NCBI GenBank assembly: GCA_036015235.1
Contig: CP107926.1
Span: forward strand, 5,723,501-5,787,500
DNA: 64,000 nucleotides
Origin: Streptomyces sp. NBC_00433
Lineage (GTDB): Bacteria > Actinomycetota > Actinomycetes > Streptomycetales > Streptomycetaceae
Direction of reading: 5' to 3'
Positions 42,884 through 51,492 of this stretch are shown piece by piece (the first letter of the stretch is position 1; the number at the start of each line of letters is the position of its first letter). Both the position numbers and the translations under genes were made by a program. A model generated the notes under the pieces. It was not told where the DNA came from. It ran no database searches and saw only the letters and a program-made list of their open reading frames with translations.

Positions 42884-43085
42884 CCCCTCCGGGGCGGGCG
42901 GACAGCGCGAGGTGAGTTGACCCGCGAGGGAAGGTCGTGGTTACGTCGGAGCGTGAACGTGATCGCGCCCCGGCTGCATCGGAGGGTCCACCTGGACCTG
43001 CTCCGGTATGCGGGCTGCGTGTGTACGGCCGCGCGCTGACGCGCGCCTCCGGCCCGCCGTTCACTTCTTCCCAGGGTGGTAACCC

Positions 43086-43589
43086 TTGCGTACGATCACC
43101 GCGCCCACCGCGACAGAACTGCTCGAATTCGCCCGCCGCACCGCAGCCGACACCGCGCTGGTGCGCGACCTCCCGCTCGACCCCGAGGGCCGCACCTGGG
43201 TGCGGCTGGAAGGCCCCGGCGGGGCCGAGGCGTGGCTCATCGGATGGCCGCCCGGCGCCGAGACCGGCTGGCACGACCACGGCGGCTCCTACGGCGTCTT
43301 CGTGACCGCCGCCGGCGAGCTGACCGAGCAGTCTCTCGCCGTGCCGCTGCCCTCCGAGGGCTGGCGCTCGCTGGAACTGGCCGACGGCCTGGACCGCGAC
43401 CGGGTCCTGCCGGAGGGCGAGGGGCGGGCCTTCGGCCGGCACCACGTGCACCAGGTCGAGAACCGCTCGCAGACCACGCACGCCGTGTCCGTGCACGCCT
43501 ACTACCCGCCGCTGCCGCTGATCCGCCGCTACAGCCGCAAGGGCAGCACCTTCCGCCTTGAGCTCGTCGAGCGCCCCGAGGAGTGGTGA
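43086..43589 (+). CDS. Cysteine-dioxygenase-like cupin protein
   Basis: A 167-residue single-domain cupin of the cysteine dioxygenase type. The metal ligands are probably H63 and H65 in GWHDHGGSYG and H122 in RHHVHQVEN. Cysteine dioxygenases oxidise thiols to sulfinates with O2 and Fe(II); substrate choice is not certain here. The start is TTG (MRTITAPTATELLEFARRT). The stop overlaps the rhodanese gene ATG (TGATG), so two sulfur-related genes are coupled. Confidence 0.82.
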   Translation: MRTITAPTATELLEFARRTAADTALVRDLPLDPEGRTWVRLEGPGGAEAWLIGWPPGAETGWHDHGGSYGVFVTAAGELTEQSLAVPLPSEGWRSLELADGLDRDRVLPEGEGRAFGRHHVHQVENRSQTTHAVSVHAYYPPLPLIRRYSRKGSTFRLELVERPEEW

Positions 43590-44008
43590 TGGCCCGCTCG
43601 ATCGAGGAGCACCTGGCGGCGCTGCGTACGACCTACCGCCGCCTGGACCCCGCGGAGGCGGCCGGTGCGGCCCGGGAGGGCGCGCTGCTGGTCGACATCC
43701 GCTACGCGGCCCTGCGGGACCGCGACGGCACGATCCCGGGCGCGGCGATAGTCGAGCGCAATGAGCTGGAGTGGCGGCTCGACCCGTCGGGCACGCACCG
43801 GCTCGCTGACGTCGAGTCGTACGACCTTCCGGTCGTGGTGGTCTGCAACGAGGGCTACGCCTCCACCCTCGCCGCGGTCTCGCTGCACACCCTGGGCCTG
43901 GCCCGTGCCACGGACCTGGTCGGCGGCTTCCAGGCCTGGCGCGCGGCGGGCCTGCCGGTCACGCCGCCGGACGGCATACCGACGCGGCCGACACCCTCGA
44001 TCGGGTGA
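43589..44008 (+). CDS. Rhodanese-like sulfurtransferase
   Basis: A 139-residue single rhodanese domain. The likely catalytic Cys is C86 in PVVVVCNEGYASTLAA. The entry motif DGTIPGAAIVERNELEW and a late DLVGGFQAWRAAGLPV match the family. It may move sulfane sulfur to a thiol acceptor. It is translationally coupled to the cupin, which suggests joint thiol or sulfane-sulfur oxidation (compare persulfide dioxygenase-rhodanese pairs). The substrate is not shown by sequence. Confidence 0.88.
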   Translation: MARSIEEHLAALRTTYRRLDPAEAAGAAREGALLVDIRYAALRDRDGTIPGAAIVERNELEWRLDPSGTHRLADVESYDLPVVVVCNEGYASTLAAVSLHTLGLARATDLVGGFQAWRAAGLPVTPPDGIPTRPTPSIG

Positions 44009-44332
44009 AGCCGGGCCGTCCGGCCGACTTCAGGACCGAGTTGTTCGACCGGAATGCCTTTGCCGTCGGCAAGGACTCCCTTTCCGACCGTGGCTTCCGA
44101 TCTTGCCGCGACCCCTCTCAAGATCAAATTGGCGGCCCCCGGCGAATGCTCCGACCAGCCCTCGACCGCCCCGGCTCCGAGGGGTCGACCGGCCGTTCGC
44201 CGGGGTGCAAAACGGACACAACGGTCCATGGTGAATGCCCGCCGTATTCGGCCGCCATTAGTTACCGGAATCGGACAGAAAAAGTGTGACCCGCTGCCCC
44301 ACGCGCGCGTCGCGCACGCTAAATTTCTGGCC
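44009..44332. other. Gene-free leader region before the coiled-coil gene
   Basis: This 324-bp gap is less GC-rich than its surroundings. It includes an AT-rich patch near 44250-44290 (ATTAGTTACCGGAATCGGAC) and ACGCTAAATTTCTGGCC just before the start codon. It probably holds the promoter of the coiled-coil gene. I see no convincing ORF or RNA structure in it. Confidence 0.4.
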
Positions 44333-45301
44333 ATGCCCCGTGGACGTCACCGCCATTCCCAGCCATTGCACCGTTTGCTGCCGCCGCTGACCGTCGTCGG
44401 CTGCGCCGCGGTGCTCGCCGCCGCATCACTGACGGTCGCGGATACGGGCGTGATACGGGTCCTCACGGCGGCGACCGCGCTCACCGCGATAGCCGGCGCG
44501 GCACTGGCCCGCAGCTGGGACCGCTCCGCCGGCCGCGAGGTCGCCGAACTCGAAGCCGTCCGCGTACGCGAGGAATGGCGCACCGACGAGCGCGTCGCCG
44601 AGCTGGAGACCGACCTCGACGAGTCCCGCGAGATCCGCGGCCGGCTGGAGAAGAAGCTCCGCGTCAAGCGGTCGGAATTGGCCAGGCTCCGCACCGAGCA
44701 CGCCGACCTCCTGCGGCGGTACGCCACCGCCGAGGCCGAGCGGGCACGGGCCCTGGAGAAGAACCGCCAGCTGCGGGTGGGCGACGCCCCCGAGCAGCTC
44801 GCCCTCACCGCGGGCAGCTCCGCGGTCGGCCCCGCCGCCTTCCTCAAGGCCGAGCAGGCGCTGCGCGAGCTGTCCCGCAACGCGGCGAGGCAGCAGGCCG
44901 CCGCCACCGTCGACGAGGCCCGCCGCCGCGAAGCGGCGGCACCCGAGGAGGAGCCCTCCGGGCGCCACACCGCGGAGTCCCACGCCCGCGCCACGTCCCG
45001 TGCGGGGCTGCCGGTGCGGGAACACCGCCTCGTTCCCGCGGTGGCCGCGGCCGTGCTGCCCTACGCGCAGCCGTCCACGCCGCAAGGCCCCGGCGGTTCG
45101 GCCCAGCGGGCCATCGGCGGCTTCGACTTCTTCGGCACGCAGAAGGCCCTCCCGCCGGCGCCGTCCTCTTCCACCTCCGACGTCCCCTCGACGGACTCCC
45201 CCGAGCACGCCCAGGCCGCGGACCCGGCCGAGGTCATCGACCTCACGGCCCACGACGACACGGAACAACTCGACATGTCCGGCCTCCGAGCCCAGGCCTA
45301 G
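44333..45301 (+). CDS. Membrane-anchored coiled-coil protein
   Basis: This protein has 322 residues. Two membrane helices lie near residues 14-60. A long charged coiled coil covers about 65-140 (EVAELEAVRVREEWRTDERV, then LEKKLRVKRSELARLRTEHA). A disordered Ala/Ser/Pro C terminus carries a short acidic end (EVIDLTAHDDTEQLDMSGLR). This is a streptomycete-type conserved membrane protein; its role is unknown. ATG 44333 fits because upstream frame sequence is low-complexity. Monocistronic; a repeat block follows. Confidence 0.75.
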   Translation: MPRGRHRHSQPLHRLLPPLTVVGCAAVLAAASLTVADTGVIRVLTAATALTAIAGAALARSWDRSAGREVAELEAVRVREEWRTDERVAELETDLDESREIRGRLEKKLRVKRSELARLRTEHADLLRRYATAEAERARALEKNRQLRVGDAPEQLALTAGSSAVGPAAFLKAEQALRELSRNAARQQAAATVDEARRREAAAPEEEPSGRHTAESHARATSRAGLPVREHRLVPAVAAAVLPYAQPSTPQGPGGSAQRAIGGFDFFGTQKALPPAPSSSTSDVPSTDSPEHAQAADPAEVIDLTAHDDTEQLDMSGLRAQA

Positions 45302-45314
45302 CCCCGGCCGGGGT

Positions 45315-45760
45315 TCTGGGGGTCCTGCCCCTCGCGGTGCGCTACTTGCCTGCGGCCCGGTGGGGGCTGGTCGCGCCGTTCCCCGCGCCCCTGAGGTGGC
45401 AGCCTCGTTCTGTTGCGTTCACAGTTGCGGTCCGCTGTGGCTGGTCGCGCAGTTCCCCGCGCCCCTTTGGGTCCTGCGTCTTCCGCCGACCAGCGTTTGC
45501 CCCTGGCGGGGGCTGGGCTCTGCGCAGGAGGGCACGCGTTTTTCAGGGGCGCGTGGGGGTACCCCCACGCGAAGCTCTGGGGGAGAACTGCGCGCCCCGC
45601 CCGAGAGGTGGGAAAGAAAGCAACGCCACAGCAAGTGGCAATCACCCAGGGGCGCGAGGAACGGCGCGACCAGCCCCCACCGGGCCGCAGGCAGGCAACG
45701 CCACCGCGAGTGGCAACCACCCAGGGGCTCGGGGAACGGCGCGACCAGCCCAGCCGGGGG
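45315..45760. repeat. Intergenic repeat block 4
   Basis: Between the convergent coiled-coil and epimerase genes lie CGCGCCGTTCCCCGCGCCCC and CGCGCAGTTCCCCGCGCCCC units near 45375 and 45448, one 31-bp module at 45554-45584, and two CGCCACnGCAAGTGGC-type units near 45627 and 45698. No gene is seen in the 459-bp gap. Confidence 0.82.
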
Positions 45761-46735
45761 TCAGGGCAGGGTGGCGAGGACGCCCTGTTCGACGGCGGGG
45801 TCGAGGCCGAGGACCGGGCGGTCGGCCCGCTGCGGGGGCGGCCCCGGAAGCGACCGGAGCCAGGCCCACGTGTCGGCGACGGTCGCCGTGACGTCACGGC
45901 AAGCCAACCCGGCGCGGAGCGCCTTGCCGACGTCCGAGCGGTGCATCGCGTCGTGCATGACCCCTGGCGGGAGCCAGATCGGGAGGTCCTTCCACGGCTC
46001 GACCCCGGCCGAGGTCACGACCTCGGGCTCGGCCCAGACGAATTCCGCGGCCCCGCCGGTGACGTCGGCGCAGGCGTCGAGCAGCGCGCCCATGGTCGTG
46101 TGGCCGGGCGGGCTGACCAGGTTGTACGCCCCGCCGAGCCCCGCGGCCACCGCGTCCAGCGTCCATCGCGCGAGGTCGCGTGCGTCGATGTACTGCAAGG
46201 GCAGGTCCGGCGGCCCCGGCGCGAGGACGCGGCCGCCGCGTGCGACGCGGTTCAGCCACCACGGGAGCCGGCCGATGTCCTCGTACGGCCCGAGGATCAG
46301 CCCGGCCCGCACCAGCAGGGCGGCGTCACCGTACGACGCGACCGCGGCCAGTTCGCCCCCGCGTTTCTGGCGGCCGTAGTCCCCGTCGCCGCCGGCGACC
46401 ACGGGGGCGTCCTCGTCGGCTCCCGCGGCGGCGGGGTACGCGTAGACCGACCGGCTCGACACGTACGCGTATCGGCCCACCCGGCCTTCCAGCGCGCGGG
46501 CCGACGCCTCCACGGCGCTCGGCGCCGCGGACCAGGTGTCCACGACGGCGTCCCATTCCCCCGAGGCCAGTGCCGTGACGTCGCCCTCGCGGTCTCCCAC
46601 TCTGACGTCTGCGACCCCCTCGGGCACGGTGCCCCGGCCCCGGTGGAAGACGGTCACCTCCCAGCCGCGCGCCACCGCGTCCTCAGCCACGGCCCGCCCG
46701 ACGAACCCCGTCCCGCCCAACATCAACAATCGCAT
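45761..46735 (-). CDS. NAD-dependent epimerase/dehydratase-family protein
   Basis: A 324-residue SDR-type protein. The dinucleotide site is MRLLMLGGTGFVGRAVAED at the N terminus, the YVSSRSVYAY strand is followed by DYGRQKRGGE, and the substrate-side RAGLILGPYEDIGRLPWWL comes later. This is the extended/atypical SDR class; the substrate is unknown. Epimerases of this type are one of the usual targets of ECF41 sigma factors. An ECF41-like gene lies 1.3 kb away, beyond nuoD. It diverges from nuoD. Confidence 0.85.
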   Translation of the reverse strand: MRLLMLGGTGFVGRAVAEDAVARGWEVTVFHRGRGTVPEGVADVRVGDREGDVTALASGEWDAVVDTWSAAPSAVEASARALEGRVGRYAYVSSRSVYAYPAAAGADEDAPVVAGGDGDYGRQKRGGELAAVASYGDAALLVRAGLILGPYEDIGRLPWWLNRVARGGRVLAPGPPDLPLQYIDARDLARWTLDAVAAGLGGAYNLVSPPGHTTMGALLDACADVTGGAAEFVWAEPEVVTSAGVEPWKDLPIWLPPGVMHDAMHRSDVGKALRAGLACRDVTATVADTWAWLRSLPGPPPQRADRPVLGLDPAVEQGVLATLP

Positions 46736-46870
46736 TCCCCCACGATGCCCTCCCTCGACGACCTCAGCCCCTCCACACCCCACGCCCTCGGCGAACACCC
46801 CCACCGGGGGAAGGCCCCGGGAACCGGGGGACAGGGGCGGGCGGAGGGCGCGCCCTGAGAGGATGGGCGC

Positions 46871-48013
46871 ATGACGGAGACCACGATCGGCATCGGCGGC
46901 GCGGCCGAAGGCACCGACATGGTGCTGAACATCGGCCCCCAGCACCCCTCCACGCACGGAGTGCTACGCCTGCGCCTCGTGCTGGACGGCGAGCGCATCC
47001 AGTCCGCCGAGCCGATCATCGGGTACATGCACCGCGGCGCCGAGAAGCTGTTCGAGGCGCGTGACTACCGCCAGATCATCATGCTGGCGAACCGCCACGA
47101 CTGGCTCTCCGCCTTCTCCAACGAACTCGGCGTCGTGCTCGCCGTCGAGCGCATGCTCGGCATGGAGGTGCCGGAGCGCGCCGTGTGGACGCGGACGCTG
47201 CTCGCCGAGCTGAACCGCGTGCTGAACCACCTGATGTTCCTCGGCTCGTATCCGCTGGAGCTGGGCGGCATCACGCCGATCTTCTACGCCTTCACCGAGC
47301 GCGAGGAATTGCAGCAGGTGATGGAGGAGGTCTCCGGCGGGCGGATGCACTACATGTTCAACCGGGTCGGCGGCCTCAAGGAGGACCTGCCGAACGGCTG
47401 GACCGGGCGGGCCCGAGCGACGGTCGGCGCGGTGCGGGCGCGGATGGCGCGTATCGACGACCTCGTGCTCGGCAACGAGATCTTCCGCGGCAGGACCCGC
47501 GGCGTCGGCGTCCTGTCGCAGCGCGACGTGCACGGCTTCGGGGTGAGTGGGCCGATCGCCCGCGCCTCGGGCGTGGACTTCGACCTGCGCAGGGACGAGC
47601 CGTACCTCGCCTACGGGGAGCTGGGCGACACCGTGCGGGTCGTGACGCGGACCGAGGGCGACTGCCTGGCCCGCTTCGAGGTGCTGCTCGAACAGACCCA
47701 TGTGGCCCTGGACATCGCGGACGCGTGCCTGGACCGGCTGGCGGAGCTGCCGCCGGGGCCGATCAACCAGCGGCTGCCGAAGGTGCTCAAGGCCCCGGAG
47801 GGCCACACCTACGCCTGGACGGAGAATCCGCTCGGCCTGAACGGCTACTACCTGGTCTCCAAGGGCGAGAAGACCCCCTACCGCCTCAAGCTGCGCTCGG
47901 CTTCGTTCAACAACATCCAGGCGCTGACCGTGCTGCTGCCCGGCACCCTGGTGGCGGACATGGTCGCCATCCTCGGCTCGATGTTCTTCGTCGTCGGCGA
48001 CGTCGACAAATAG
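46871..48013 (+). CDS. nuoD2: Solitary NADH-quinone oxidoreductase subunit D homologue
   Basis: A 380-residue 49-kDa/NuoD subunit. The family start VLNIGPQHPSTHGVLRL is followed by GYMHRGAEKLFE, whose R55 corresponds to the arginine next to cluster N2. MFNRVGGLKEDLP, the EGDCLARFEVL segment and the C-terminal D-V-D-K end are all present. NuoD forms the quinone site of complex I with NuoB. No other nuo gene is near, so this is an extra paralogue outside the nuo operon, as also seen in S. coelicolor. Its partner complex is unknown. Confidence 0.9.
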   Translation: MTETTIGIGGAAEGTDMVLNIGPQHPSTHGVLRLRLVLDGERIQSAEPIIGYMHRGAEKLFEARDYRQIIMLANRHDWLSAFSNELGVVLAVERMLGMEVPERAVWTRTLLAELNRVLNHLMFLGSYPLELGGITPIFYAFTEREELQQVMEEVSGGRMHYMFNRVGGLKEDLPNGWTGRARATVGAVRARMARIDDLVLGNEIFRGRTRGVGVLSQRDVHGFGVSGPIARASGVDFDLRRDEPYLAYGELGDTVRVVTRTEGDCLARFEVLLEQTHVALDIADACLDRLAELPPGPINQRLPKVLKAPEGHTYAWTENPLGLNGYYLVSKGEKTPYRLKLRSASFNNIQALTVLLPGTLVADMVAILGSMFFVVGDVDK

Positions 48014-48019
48014 GCCGCC

Positions 48020-48046
48020 CGTCACATCACCGCCGTCCGGCGCGTC
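48020..48046 (+). promoter_or_regulatory. Candidate ECF41-type promoter
   Basis: CGTCACA (48020-48026; consensus TGTCACA as I recall it) and CGTC (48043-48046) are separated by 16 bp, 36 bp before the sigma gene, which would make the sigma factor autoregulated. Confidence 0.5.
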
Positions 48047-48082
48047 AAAGCCACGACGGACCGCGACGGAGGAATGTGACCG

Positions 48083-48928
48083 ATGGACGACGAGCTTCTG
48101 GCCGAACGATTCCAGGCCAACCGCAGCCACCTGCGGGCGGTGGCCTACCGCATGCTGGGCTCGGCGACAGAGGCGGACGACGCCGTCCAGGAGGCGTGGC
48201 TGCGGCTCAGCCGCTCCGACAGCGGCGAGGTCGCGAACCTCGCCGGGTGGCTCACCACCGTCGTCGGGCGGGTCTGCCTCGACATGCTGCGGTCCCGCAG
48301 GTCCCGGCGCGAGGAGCCGCTCGCGGCCGTGCCCGAGCCGGGTGCCGCCGACCCCGAGCAGGAGGCGATGCTCGCCGACTCGGTCGGCATCGCGCTGCTC
48401 GTGGTGCTGGAGACGCTGGACCCGGCGGAACGGCTGGCCTTCGTGCTGCACGACATGTTCGCGGTGCCCTTCGACGACATCGCGCCGATCGTGGACCGCA
48501 CCCCGACCGCCGCGCGGCAGCTGGCCAGTCGCGCGCGGCGCCGCGTCCAGGGTGCGCCGGTCGCCGCGGAACCCGACCTCGCCCTTCAGCGGCAGGTCGT
48601 GAGCGCATTCCTCGCGGCCTCGCGGGATGGCGACTTCGACGCGCTGGTCGCCGTTCTCGACCCCGACGCGGTCGTCCGTACGGATGTGGCCGGGGTGCCC
48701 GTGACGCGGGGCGCGACGTCGGTCGCGCGCAACGCCTCCATGATCGCGGCGTCCGCCGTCGACGCCCACCTCGCCCTCATCGACGGGTCCGTCGGCATCG
48801 TCGCCGAGGCCGGCACGCCCGCGCACCGCGTTCTGACCTTCACGATCGCCTGCGGCCGCGTCCGCACGGTCGAAGTCCTCACCTCACCCGCCACCCTCTC
48901 CACCCTGACGGTGGAACGCCTCCCCTAG
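48083..48928 (+). CDS. ECF41/SigJ-like sigma factor with SnoaL-like C terminus
   Basis: A 281-residue ECF sigma factor. Region 2 is YRMLGSATEADDAVQEAWLR with GWLTTVVGRVCLDMLRSRR. Region 4 is LDPAERLAFVLHDMFAVPFD with TPTAARQLASRARRRVQ. A SnoaL-like domain of about 110 residues begins near 175 (VVSAFLAASRDGDFDALVAV). In ECF41 and SigJ types this domain replaces an anti-sigma factor as the regulator. The typical NPDKL-like motif is not clear here. No COE-type partner is directly adjacent; the nearest is the epimerase beyond nuoD. Confidence 0.87.
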   Translation: MDDELLAERFQANRSHLRAVAYRMLGSATEADDAVQEAWLRLSRSDSGEVANLAGWLTTVVGRVCLDMLRSRRSRREEPLAAVPEPGAADPEQEAMLADSVGIALLVVLETLDPAERLAFVLHDMFAVPFDDIAPIVDRTPTAARQLASRARRRVQGAPVAAEPDLALQRQVVSAFLAASRDGDFDALVAVLDPDAVVRTDVAGVPVTRGATSVARNASMIAASAVDAHLALIDGSVGIVAEAGTPAHRVLTFTIACGRVRTVEVLTSPATLSTLTVERLP

Positions 48929-48949
48929 CCCCCCTCCTCGGGGCCGGGG

Positions 48950-49345
48950 CCCCTGCCCCTTGCGGTGCGGTGCTTGCCTGCGGCCGCATGGTGATTGGGC
49001 GCGCAGTTCCCCGCCACTCCCTGCGGGGTGCTGTCACGGATTCCACAGTTGCGCTGAGTGGGGGCTTGTCGCGCAGTTCCCCGCGCCCCTTGGGGCTTGC
49101 GTCCTCCGCCGTCAGGCGTTGGTCCCTGCCAAGGGCCCTCTGCGCTGGAGGGTGAGCGTTTTTCAGGGGCGCGTGGGGGTACCCCCAGGCGAAGCTCTGG
49201 GGGAGAACGGAGCGCTCAGCCACGACGCGGCCGCAGGCAGGCCACGCCACAGCAAGTGGCAACCACCTGGGGGCGCGGGGAACTGCGCGAACAGCCCCCA
49301 CCGGGCCGCAGGCAGGCAGCGCACCGCAACGGGCGATCACCTGGC
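48950..49345. repeat. Intergenic repeat block 5
   Basis: Between the convergent sigma-factor and methyltransferase genes lie CCACTCCCTGCGGGGTGCTG near 49012, CGCGCAGTTCCCCGCGCCCC near 49070, a 31-bp module at 49174-49204, and a GCCACAGCAAGTGGCAACCA unit near 49245 leading to the uninterrupted site near 49271. The last bases overlap the methyltransferase 3' end. No other gene is seen. Confidence 0.82.
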
Positions 49346-50347
49346 AGCCGGGGGCTCCGCCAAGGTCGTGGCCAGGGCGGCGCAGGCCGGGGTGATCGGG
49401 GTCACCGCCCAGGTGAAGTCGCCCAGGCCGCCGCGGGCGGTCAAGGTGGCCGCCTCCCCGGCGGAGGCGAGGGCGCGGACGTACCCGGCAGGGTCGGTGG
49501 TGGCGAGGGCGAGGGGCGGGCGGGGGGAGAGCAACCCGAGGGCGGGGAGAACGGCACGCTGGAGTACCGGCACAGCACCCGGCAGGGAATCGGCGGCGAC
49601 ATGCGCGGTGAGGTCGCACGTACCGTCCGGCACCGGAGGGACCTGGCGCCCGGCGCGATAGCCGGTGAGCGTGCCGTAGGGCGGCCGGTCGGCGCGGACG
49701 TGGCAGTAGTCCACGGCGACCGCGACCCCCGCGGCCAGCGACCCGGCGGCGGCGGCCCACGCCGCGTCCCTGGGCCGCCCGATCTCCGCCCGGTGCCCGG
49801 GTAGAAGCCGCGGCCACCAGCGGCGCAGCCACTCCGCGTCGGCCCCGCCGACTTCCGCGCCGAGGCGTTCGGCCCCGTCGGAGGCGCGGACCTCGACATA
49901 GCGGACGGCACCGTCCTCGTCCGCCTCGGCGACAGCCAGTGGCACATTGTCGAGCCATTCGTTGGCGAAGAGCAGGCCGCGCACGTCGCGCGGCGGCGCG
50001 TCCGCCCAGGTGATGCGGGGGTCGAGCCCGGCGGGGCGCGGGGAGAGGTCGACGGCGTAAGGCCGCAGGCGCGCGGCGACGTCGGCCGGGAGCGCGGTGA
50101 TCACGCCGGCGCACAGTTCGCCGCCCCCGGCGGCCATGTCGGTGAAGGCCAGTTCCGCGGGGTGGCCGAGGGCGGTGTCGACGCGGCACAGCAGTTCGGC
50201 CACGGCCCCGGCGTAGAGCGGTGAGACGTGCACTGACGTGCGGAAGTGTCCGGCTGGGCGCTCACGCAGGAAGAAGCCGTCGGGACCGTAGAGCGCCTGC
50301 TCCATCGCCGCCCGCCAGGGGAGCCACTGCGAGGTGGGGCTGGTCAC
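49337..50347 (-). CDS. NDUFAF7/MidA-like SAM-dependent methyltransferase
   Basis: A 336-residue protein of the DUF185/NDUFAF7 type. It has YGPDGFF near the N terminus, GHFRTSVHVSPLYAGAVAEL, a SAM-binding DMAAGGGEL (altered from ELGPGRGTL) and FANEWLDNVPLAVAE, the counterpart of NEfFDALP. Mitochondrial NDUFAF7 methylates an arginine of NDUFS2, the NuoD homologue, during complex I assembly. This gene lies 1.3 kb from a solitary nuoD. Substrate identity is inference. The GTG at 50347 has GGAAGG upstream. Confidence 0.82.
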   Translation of the reverse strand: MTSPTSQWLPWRAAMEQALYGPDGFFLRERPAGHFRTSVHVSPLYAGAVAELLCRVDTALGHPAELAFTDMAAGGGELCAGVITALPADVAARLRPYAVDLSPRPAGLDPRITWADAPPRDVRGLLFANEWLDNVPLAVAEADEDGAVRYVEVRASDGAERLGAEVGGADAEWLRRWWPRLLPGHRAEIGRPRDAAWAAAAGSLAAGVAVAVDYCHVRADRPPYGTLTGYRAGRQVPPVPDGTCDLTAHVAADSLPGAVPVLQRAVLPALGLLSPRPPLALATTDPAGYVRALASAGEAATLTARGGLGDFTWAVTPITPACAALATTLAEPPAAR

Positions 50348-50472
50348 ACGGAACCTTCCTGACCTGGAGTTGCGTCCTAGGGCTGGGCAGTGTGGCGCCC
50401 TGGGCCGATAGGGTTTCGGAATACCACAGTGTGGCGGATGTGCGGCAAGGCAGTACGAGGGAGTGGACAGCG
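50348..50472. promoter_or_regulatory. Divergent promoter gap between methyltransferase and CBM-like gene
   Basis: A 125-bp gap with less GC-biased sequence (GGGTTTCGGAATACCACAG). It probably holds both promoters. No clear consensus boxes or operator were found. By remembered gene order, it also marks the change from one S. coelicolor-like block to another. Confidence 0.35.
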
Positions 50473-51492
50473 ATGACGGCCGGACAGGACGGCACGCCGG
50501 AGAACGACGACCCGTTCGGGTATCTCTACCGGGCCGAGGACGGCGGCGAGCAGCCGCAGGCGCCACGCTCCTCGTACAACCAGGTGCAGCGGGTCGGCGA
50601 GCGGCGCCCGCAGCAGCCGCAGCAGGGCGGGTACGGATACCCGCCCCAGCAGCAGCCCCCGCAGCAACCGCAGCAGCAGGGCGGCTACGGCTACCCGCAG
50701 CAGCAGCCCCAGCAGCAGCCCCAGCAGCAGGCGTACGGCTACGACCAGGGCCAGCAGCCCCAGGGCGGCCAGCCGCAGTACACGCGGCAGCAGCCGCAGT
50801 ACGCGCCGCCGCCGCAGCAGCCGGGTGAGGGCGGCGGTCGCCGGGGTCCGGGGCCGGGTCACGGCGGCGGCGACACGCCGAACCGCAAGGGCCTGCTCAT
50901 CGCGGCCGTCGCGGTGGTGGCCGCGGTGGCCATCGGCATCGGCATCGCCATGAGCCAGGGCGACGGCAAGGCCGACAATGCGGCCGACAACAAGCCGACC
51001 ACTCCCGCGGTCAGCAGTGCCCCGCCCACCACGGAGCCGACGCCGTCCGCCGAGCCGACGCAGTTCGCGTCGGACAAGGTCGACGCCTCGACCTTCGCCC
51101 TGGCCGGGCCGGCCACGCAGAGCACGCAGCAGCAGGGTGCGAACGCGGCGGGCGGCACCTATGTCGACGGCATGGGCCAGGCGGGCGCGAGCGCGACCTG
51201 GACGGTGACGGTGCCGGAGGACGGCGCCTACACCTTCTTCATCAGCTACGGCAACGTCGGCCCTGACGCGACGCTCTCGCTCGCCGTCAACGGCAAGATG
51301 CGCACCACTCCGGTGAACCTGAAGAACTACGGGTCGTCCACCGACTGGGCGAAGGCCTGGAACAAGACGACCTTCGCCTACGTCAACCTGAACAAGGGCG
51401 ACAACACCCTCCAGTTGTCCTTCCAGCCGGGCAACACCGGTGCGGTCAGCCTGGACCAGACCTGGCTCAAGGAGGGGCAGGTCACGAAGTAG
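50473..51492 (+). CDS. Gln/Pro-rich membrane protein with extracellular CBM-like domain
   Basis: This protein has 339 residues. The cytoplasmic 130 residues are a disordered Gln/Pro/Tyr tract (repeats such as GGYGYPQQQPQQQPQQQ). A membrane helix lies at about 138-158, then a Thr/Ser/Pro stalk, then a beta-sandwich of about 130 residues with GGTYVDGMGQAGASATWTV, LAVNGKMRTTPVNLKNYG and LQLSFQPGNTGAVSLDQTW. That pattern resembles CBM35/CBM6 modules and suggests carbohydrate binding at the surface. The stop lies inside the PfkB gene end: the two converge with an 11-bp overlap. Confidence 0.75.
   Translation: MTAGQDGTPENDDPFGYLYRAEDGGEQPQAPRSSYNQVQRVGERRPQQPQQGGYGYPPQQQPPQQPQQQGGYGYPQQQPQQQPQQQAYGYDQGQQPQGGQPQYTRQQPQYAPPPQQPGEGGGRRGPGPGHGGGDTPNRKGLLIAAVAVVAAVAIGIGIAMSQGDGKADNAADNKPTTPAVSSAPPTTEPTPSAEPTQFASDKVDASTFALAGPATQSTQQQGANAAGGTYVDGMGQAGASATWTVTVPEDGAYTFFISYGNVGPDATLSLAVNGKMRTTPVNLKNYGSSTDWAKAWNKTTFAYVNLNKGDNTLQLSFQPGNTGAVSLDQTWLKEGQVTK

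Noticed and set aside
46740..46870. An ECF41-type promoter before the epimerase gene
   Set aside because: No TGTCACA-like box was found on the minus strand between the epimerase and nuoD starts.
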